A DNA stretch of 64,000 bases from a virus, in the IMG/VR virus record IMGVR_UViG_3300027749_000098, positions 1 through 64,000 of that record; one strand, written 5' to 3'. Positions within the stretch are counted from its first letter, which is position 1. Every line of letters starts with the position of its first letter. Positions 61,060-64,000 of this stretch are shown here, one piece after another. The notes below the pieces were generated by a model. The model made no database searches and was not told where the DNA came from. It saw only the letters and a list, made by a program, of their open reading frames with translations. Position numbers and translations under genes: made by a program.

Positions 61060-61782
61060 ATGAATGTATTACCACAAATTGACACCCCAACATATACTGT
61101 TAAATTACCTATATCTGAATTAACGGTAAAATATAGACCATACAAAGTAAAAGAACAAAAAATTCTGAGTATGGCAAAAGAATCTGAGGAAAAAAATACA
61201 TTAGTAGAAGCTATATTACAAGTAGCACAAAATTGTATGATTGACCCAATAGATGTTAGAGAATTACCTATTACCGATGTTGAGTATTTTTATTATACAT
61301 TAAGAGCAAGATCTGAATCAGAAGTTTTAGAATTAAGATATAAATGCGAAAACGTCCATGAAGATAAAGTTTGTGGAACAATTATGGATTATGATTTAAA
61401 TTTATTAACTGAATTAGAAGTAATTAAAAGCGATATTTCTCCAATTATTGAAGTTACAGATAAAGTTGGATTAAAGATGCGCCATTCAAGATTTGAACTT
61501 GATACTATAGGCGATAAAATTCCTACTCCAGATGAAATTTTAGAAATTATTGCAAGAAATGTTGAATTTATTTATGATGAAAATTCAGCATATAGCGGTC
61601 AAGATGTGCCGATTGCGAATATTATTAATTGGATAGGCGAATTACCGCCAGAAAAATATATTAAAATTGAGGAGTTTTTACAAAATGAACCTAAAATAGT
61701 TAAAAAATTAGATATAACTTGTAAAAAATGCGGGTTTGATCACCATATTGAAGTGAGAGATATTTTTGATTTTTTTATCTAA
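61060..61782 (+). CDS. gp26: gp26 baseplate hub assembly protein (zero-frame product)
   Basis: The 240-residue protein belongs to the T4 gp26 family (T4_baseplate): YTVKLPISELTVKYRPYKVKEQKILSMAKES at the start, VAQNCMIDPIDVRELPITDVEYFYYTLRARSESEV, a Cys pair CENVHEDKVC near 106-115 and a second ITCKKCGFDHHIEV near the end, together a likely zinc ribbon. It acts in hub assembly. The last codons, GAT TTT TTT ATC TAA, form a T7 slippery site, after which the -1 frame is open for 64 codons, so a longer fusion product is likely. Confidence 0.85.
   Translation: MNVLPQIDTPTYTVKLPISELTVKYRPYKVKEQKILSMAKESEEKNTLVEAILQVAQNCMIDPIDVRELPITDVEYFYYTLRARSESEVLELRYKCENVHEDKVCGTIMDYDLNLLTELEVIKSDISPIIEVTDKVGLKMRHSRFELDTIGDKIPTPDEILEIIARNVEFIYDENSAYSGQDVPIANIINWIGELPPEKYIKIEEFLQNEPKIVKKLDITCKKCGFDHHIEVRDIFDFFI
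61770..61776 (+). promoter_or_regulatory. Probable -1 ribosomal frameshift site (T TTT TTT)
   Basis: Seven T in phase T-TTT-TTT lie just before the gp26 stop at 61780. Slipping by -1 reads TTT TTT TAT CTA ATT and stays open to the TAA at 61971. This mirrors G/GT tail chaperone frameshifts of other long-tailed phages. Confidence 0.7.
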
Positions 61783-61973
61783 TTCTTGGTAATGTTAATC
61801 TTTCAACATATTATAAAACAAACTTTTCTTTAATGCAGCACCATAAGTATAGTTTACATGAGTTGGAAGAAATGATCCCTTGGGAAAGGGAAATTTATAT
61901 TGGTTTATTGGTGCAGTATTTAAAAGAAAAAGAAGAGAAACGTAAACAACAAGAAGCTAACAGGAATATTTAA
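61776..61973 (+). CDS. T-like tail assembly chaperone extension (-1 frame of gp26), or separate 46-codon gene
   Basis: The -1 frame downstream of the slippery site encodes YLILGNVNLSTYYKTNFSL then MQHHKYSLHELEEMIPWEREIYIGLL and VQYLKEKEEKRKQQEANRNI. The 'YS..ELEEMIPWERE.Y..LL' core is typical of T-domains of tail assembly chaperones located right before tape-measure genes. A free start at ATG 61833 is possible, but the sequence before it (AACTTTTCTTTA) has no Shine-Dalgarno. The stop overlaps the next start (TAATG). It probably binds the tape-measure protein during tail assembly. Confidence 0.75.
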   Translation, partial: YLILGNVNLSTYYKTNFSLMQHHKYSLHELEEMIPWEREIYIGLLVQYLKEKEEKRKQQEANRNI

Positions 61974-64000
61974 TGGCAGACAATACCAATGATAAAAAAT
62001 CGTCTTGGATAGAAGATAGACTTAAACAAAATTTATCTTCTGCAGCTCAACTTGGTTCGCAAGTTGGAGCTAAAGCCCAAGAAATTAAACAAGATTACAA
62101 GAAATTTGGAAAAGAAGCTAGCGAACTTCCAGGACAGTTATCAAGAAATAGAGCAGATAGAGAAGCAATATTAGCAAGAGAAAGTAAATCTAATGCATTA
62201 ACGGAAAGCCAAAAAGAGCAATTAAAAAATATTTCAAATGCTGGAGATGCACAAAAATTTGTTGATGCTTCTATATTGGGCAATGAAAATGGAGATTATG
62301 GAGCAGGACAAAGCGTATATAATGATTCTATAAAAAGCGCAGGAAAAGCGTGGCTTGGATTTGGCGAAGATGTTGCTGTAGCAGCTCTAGGTGGACCAGC
62401 AATAGGTGCTGCAGCTAAAATTGGAACTAAATTAGGCGGCGCAGCAATTAAAGGTGGATCTTCTGTATTTAAAGGGGCAGCAGAAGCTATAGGATCAAAA
62501 CTACCTTCTTTAAAAAGTGTTAGTAATGTATTTAAAAGTGAAGCAGATATTGCCGCAGAAGCAAAGGTAGCCGAAAAAGCAAGAAGAGAAGCAGCAAGAG
62601 AAGCAAAACGAGAAGAAATACGTGGAAATGCAACACGTTCAAAAAATTCAACTTTTGATTCTAATGCTGAATCTGCAGCAAAAAATGAAGCTGCAGCAGC
62701 AGAAGCAAAGGTAGCTGAAAAAGCAGCAGCTAAAGAAAAAAACGCGGATCCATGGACTGGAGAAACCGTAAACCAAAAAATGTCAAAACCTTTAAAACTA
62801 GATAGAATAGATACTGCACCTAAAAAAAGTATGATACCAAAAGCACTTTTAGGAGCTGCTGCTTTAGATGCAGGTTATGGTATCTATAAAGATCCAGAAG
62901 GTGCTTGGAATACTGCTAAAGAATTCGGTAACGATCTTGTTCACACTGGAATACATGGAGTCGCATCATTAACAGATGACCCAGAAGCAAATGAAAAAAA
63001 CTGGAATGAAGCATGGGACGGAACAAATTTAGGAGATTTGGGAGACGCGGCTTCGACTGCAGCATCAGTAGCTACCGGAGCATATGTTGGTTCTCAAGGA
63101 AATCCATTTAGAGGAGCAGCATCAGGAATTGTTGGTGGGATAGGCGGATTATTTGCTGCAAATAGATCTTCTGAAGCTACATTAAGTTCAATGCCATCAG
63201 GCGGAGATTCTGGAATGACTGGTGAATCGCATTTTGGTAGCGATGATATGTCAGGAAAAAGTGCTGTTGAGATATTAAATAAAATTTATGGCGTAATGTC
63301 CAGATTATACGATACTACTTTAACTATTTCCAGAGATACAGCAGCATTAGTTCGTGGTGCATCTTCTCAAGATGCAGCTAGAGATGCATCAACTGTAAAT
63401 CTAATGGCAAGACAGAATGAAGGCGGATCATCTCCAATGTTTTATGGTGGAGGCGAAGGCGGCGGAAGCGAAGGTGGTGGAGGCGAAGGTAAAAAAGATA
63501 AAGAAAAAGGTAAAGGATTTTTCTCTAGTTTAATGGATAAAATTCCTAAAAAAGGAATAGCAGGAACAGCATTATCAGCTATTAGTGGTGCTGGAAATAA
63601 ACTTGCTAAGGCTGCAAAATTTCTTGGAGGTAATAAAGGAAAAATTGCTGCTGGACTAGGAGCAGGAGCTATGCTTGTTTCTAAAGATTTGGACGAAGAA
63701 TTAGAGGGACAAGGTATAACTGATCCATATGCAAAAGAAGCGATTAAAGCTAAAATGATGTCTGAATCTGGCGGCAAAGGTGGATCAGAAGGAAATTGGA
63801 CTAAAACTTCCAATTCAAGAATTAGAGAAAAAATGCCGCAATTAGCTCATATGAGCGACCAAGAATTAAATGACCTTAAATCTCAAGGAAATGAAGTATT
63901 TTTAGATAAAGCATATGAGAAATATGGTGGATTTAAATATCGCGGTAGAGGCTTAACTCAATTAACTGGAAAGGCAAATTATGAAGCTGCAGATAAAGCA
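61973..64000 (+). CDS. Tape-measure-like tail protein with GH19 lysozyme domain, 3' end outside the window
   Basis: The visible 676 codons are open to the window edge. Residues 1-590 are Ala/Gly/Lys-rich and helical (AAEAKVAEKARREAAREAKR), with small hydrophobic Gly/Ala segments such as FGEDVAVAALGGPAIGAAAK, as in tape-measure or hub proteins. A Gly/Glu linker (GGGEGGGSEGGGGEG) lies near 487-502. From about 600 a GH19 chitinase/lysozyme domain starts: AKMMSESGGKGG with the probable catalytic Glu, then KYGGFKYRGRGLTQLTGKANYE. It could cut peptidoglycan during infection, replacing the lysozyme domain missing from gp5. Position after gp26 and the T-like extension fits a tape measure (gp29 place). 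Confidence 0.8.
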   Translation, partial: MADNTNDKKSSWIEDRLKQNLSSAAQLGSQVGAKAQEIKQDYKKFGKEASELPGQLSRNRADREAILARESKSNALTESQKEQLKNISNAGDAQKFVDASILGNENGDYGAGQSVYNDSIKSAGKAWLGFGEDVAVAALGGPAIGAAAKIGTKLGGAAIKGGSSVFKGAAEAIGSKLPSLKSVSNVFKSEADIAAEAKVAEKARREAAREAKREEIRGNATRSKNSTFDSNAESAAKNEAAAAEAKVAEKAAAKEKNADPWTGETVNQKMSKPLKLDRIDTAPKKSMIPKALLGAAALDAGYGIYKDPEGAWNTAKEFGNDLVHTGIHGVASLTDDPEANEKNWNEAWDGTNLGDLGDAASTAASVATGAYVGSQGNPFRGAASGIVGGIGGLFAANRSSEATLSSMPSGGDSGMTGESHFGSDDMSGKSAVEILNKIYGVMSRLYDTTLTISRDTAALVRGASSQDAARDASTVNLMARQNEGGSSPMFYGGGEGGGSEGGGGEGKKDKEKGKGFFSSLMDKIPKKGIAGTALSAISGAGNKLAKAAKFLGGNKGKIAAGLGAGAMLVSKDLDEELEGQGITDPYAKEAIKAKMMSESGGKGGSEGNWTKTSNSRIREKMPQLAHMSDQELNDLKSQGNEVFLDKAYEKYGGFKYRGRGLTQLTGKANYEAADKA

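Noticed and set aside
1-64000. Prophage or integrated element
   Set aside because: No integrase, repressor, attachment site or host gene is visible; the content is that of a lytic T4-type phage.

Overview
The window is part of the genome of a T4-type contractile-tailed bacteriophage with strongly AT-rich DNA. The evidence is the near-complete T4 set of virion genes (gp13-gp23, gp4, gp5, gp6, gp8, gp25, gp26, gp48, gp53, gp54), T4-style recombination proteins (gp46, gp47, UvsW, UvsY), a gp55-like late sigma factor, and repeated copies of the T4 late-promoter box TATAAATA. DUF4815, FN3, DUF1566 and 'GTLPVGNGGTG' tail proteins recall T4-like phages of aquatic bacteria. The host cannot be named from this window. 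No integrase, repressor, CRISPR or plasmid functions are visible.

Layout. 1-13.1 kb (minus strand): a dNMP kinase (cut by the window edge), two tRNA genes, a TerD-domain protein, a glycosyltransferase, a deformylase-like protein, gp46/gp47, gp55, UvsW, UvsY and a tube-fold virion protein. 13.2-15.4 kb (plus strand): a two-gene island encoding a TET/JBP-type dioxygenase and a TET-associated-type glycosyltransferase, with its own promoter and a strong terminator. 15.5-29.4 kb (minus): the head, neck and terminase genes in T4 order (23, 22, 21, core protein, 20, 19, 18, 17, 16, 15, 14, 13). 29.5-48 kb (minus): tail-tip and fibre genes, including an 1838-residue repeat fibre and a 2529-residue DUF4815 protein. 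47.7-59.1 kb (minus): baseplate genes 8, 7-like, 6, 25, 5, 27-like, 53 and 48. 59.2-64 kb (plus): gp4, a gp2-like protein, gp54, gp26, a short frameshift extension and a tape-measure-like protein with a GH19 lysozyme domain, cut by the window edge.

The most remarkable content is two 'fractured' essential genes. gp46 (SbcC/Rad50-like) and the large terminase gp17 are each broken into two separate genes. Each N-terminal piece ends in a very short N-intein (26 and 31 residues). Each C-terminal piece begins with a long C-intein (124 and 109 residues) ending in HN. A free-standing endonuclease gene lies between the halves: PD-(D/E)XK-like in gp46, HNH in gp17. Both loci share the same plan: N-half stop, late promoter, endonuclease, then a C-half whose ATG overlaps the endonuclease gene. 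Active nuclease and terminase would therefore depend on protein trans-splicing.

Other notable systems are a DNA base oxidation and glycosylation pair whose two proteins both end in a clamp-peptide-like L-D-x-F-F tail; a deformylase that has lost every metal ligand; a probable programmed -1 frameshift joining gp26 to a tail-chaperone-like extension; a cell-puncturing lysozyme apparently moved from gp5 to the tape-measure protein; and a G9 tract inside a lectin-like tail protein that could phase-vary.
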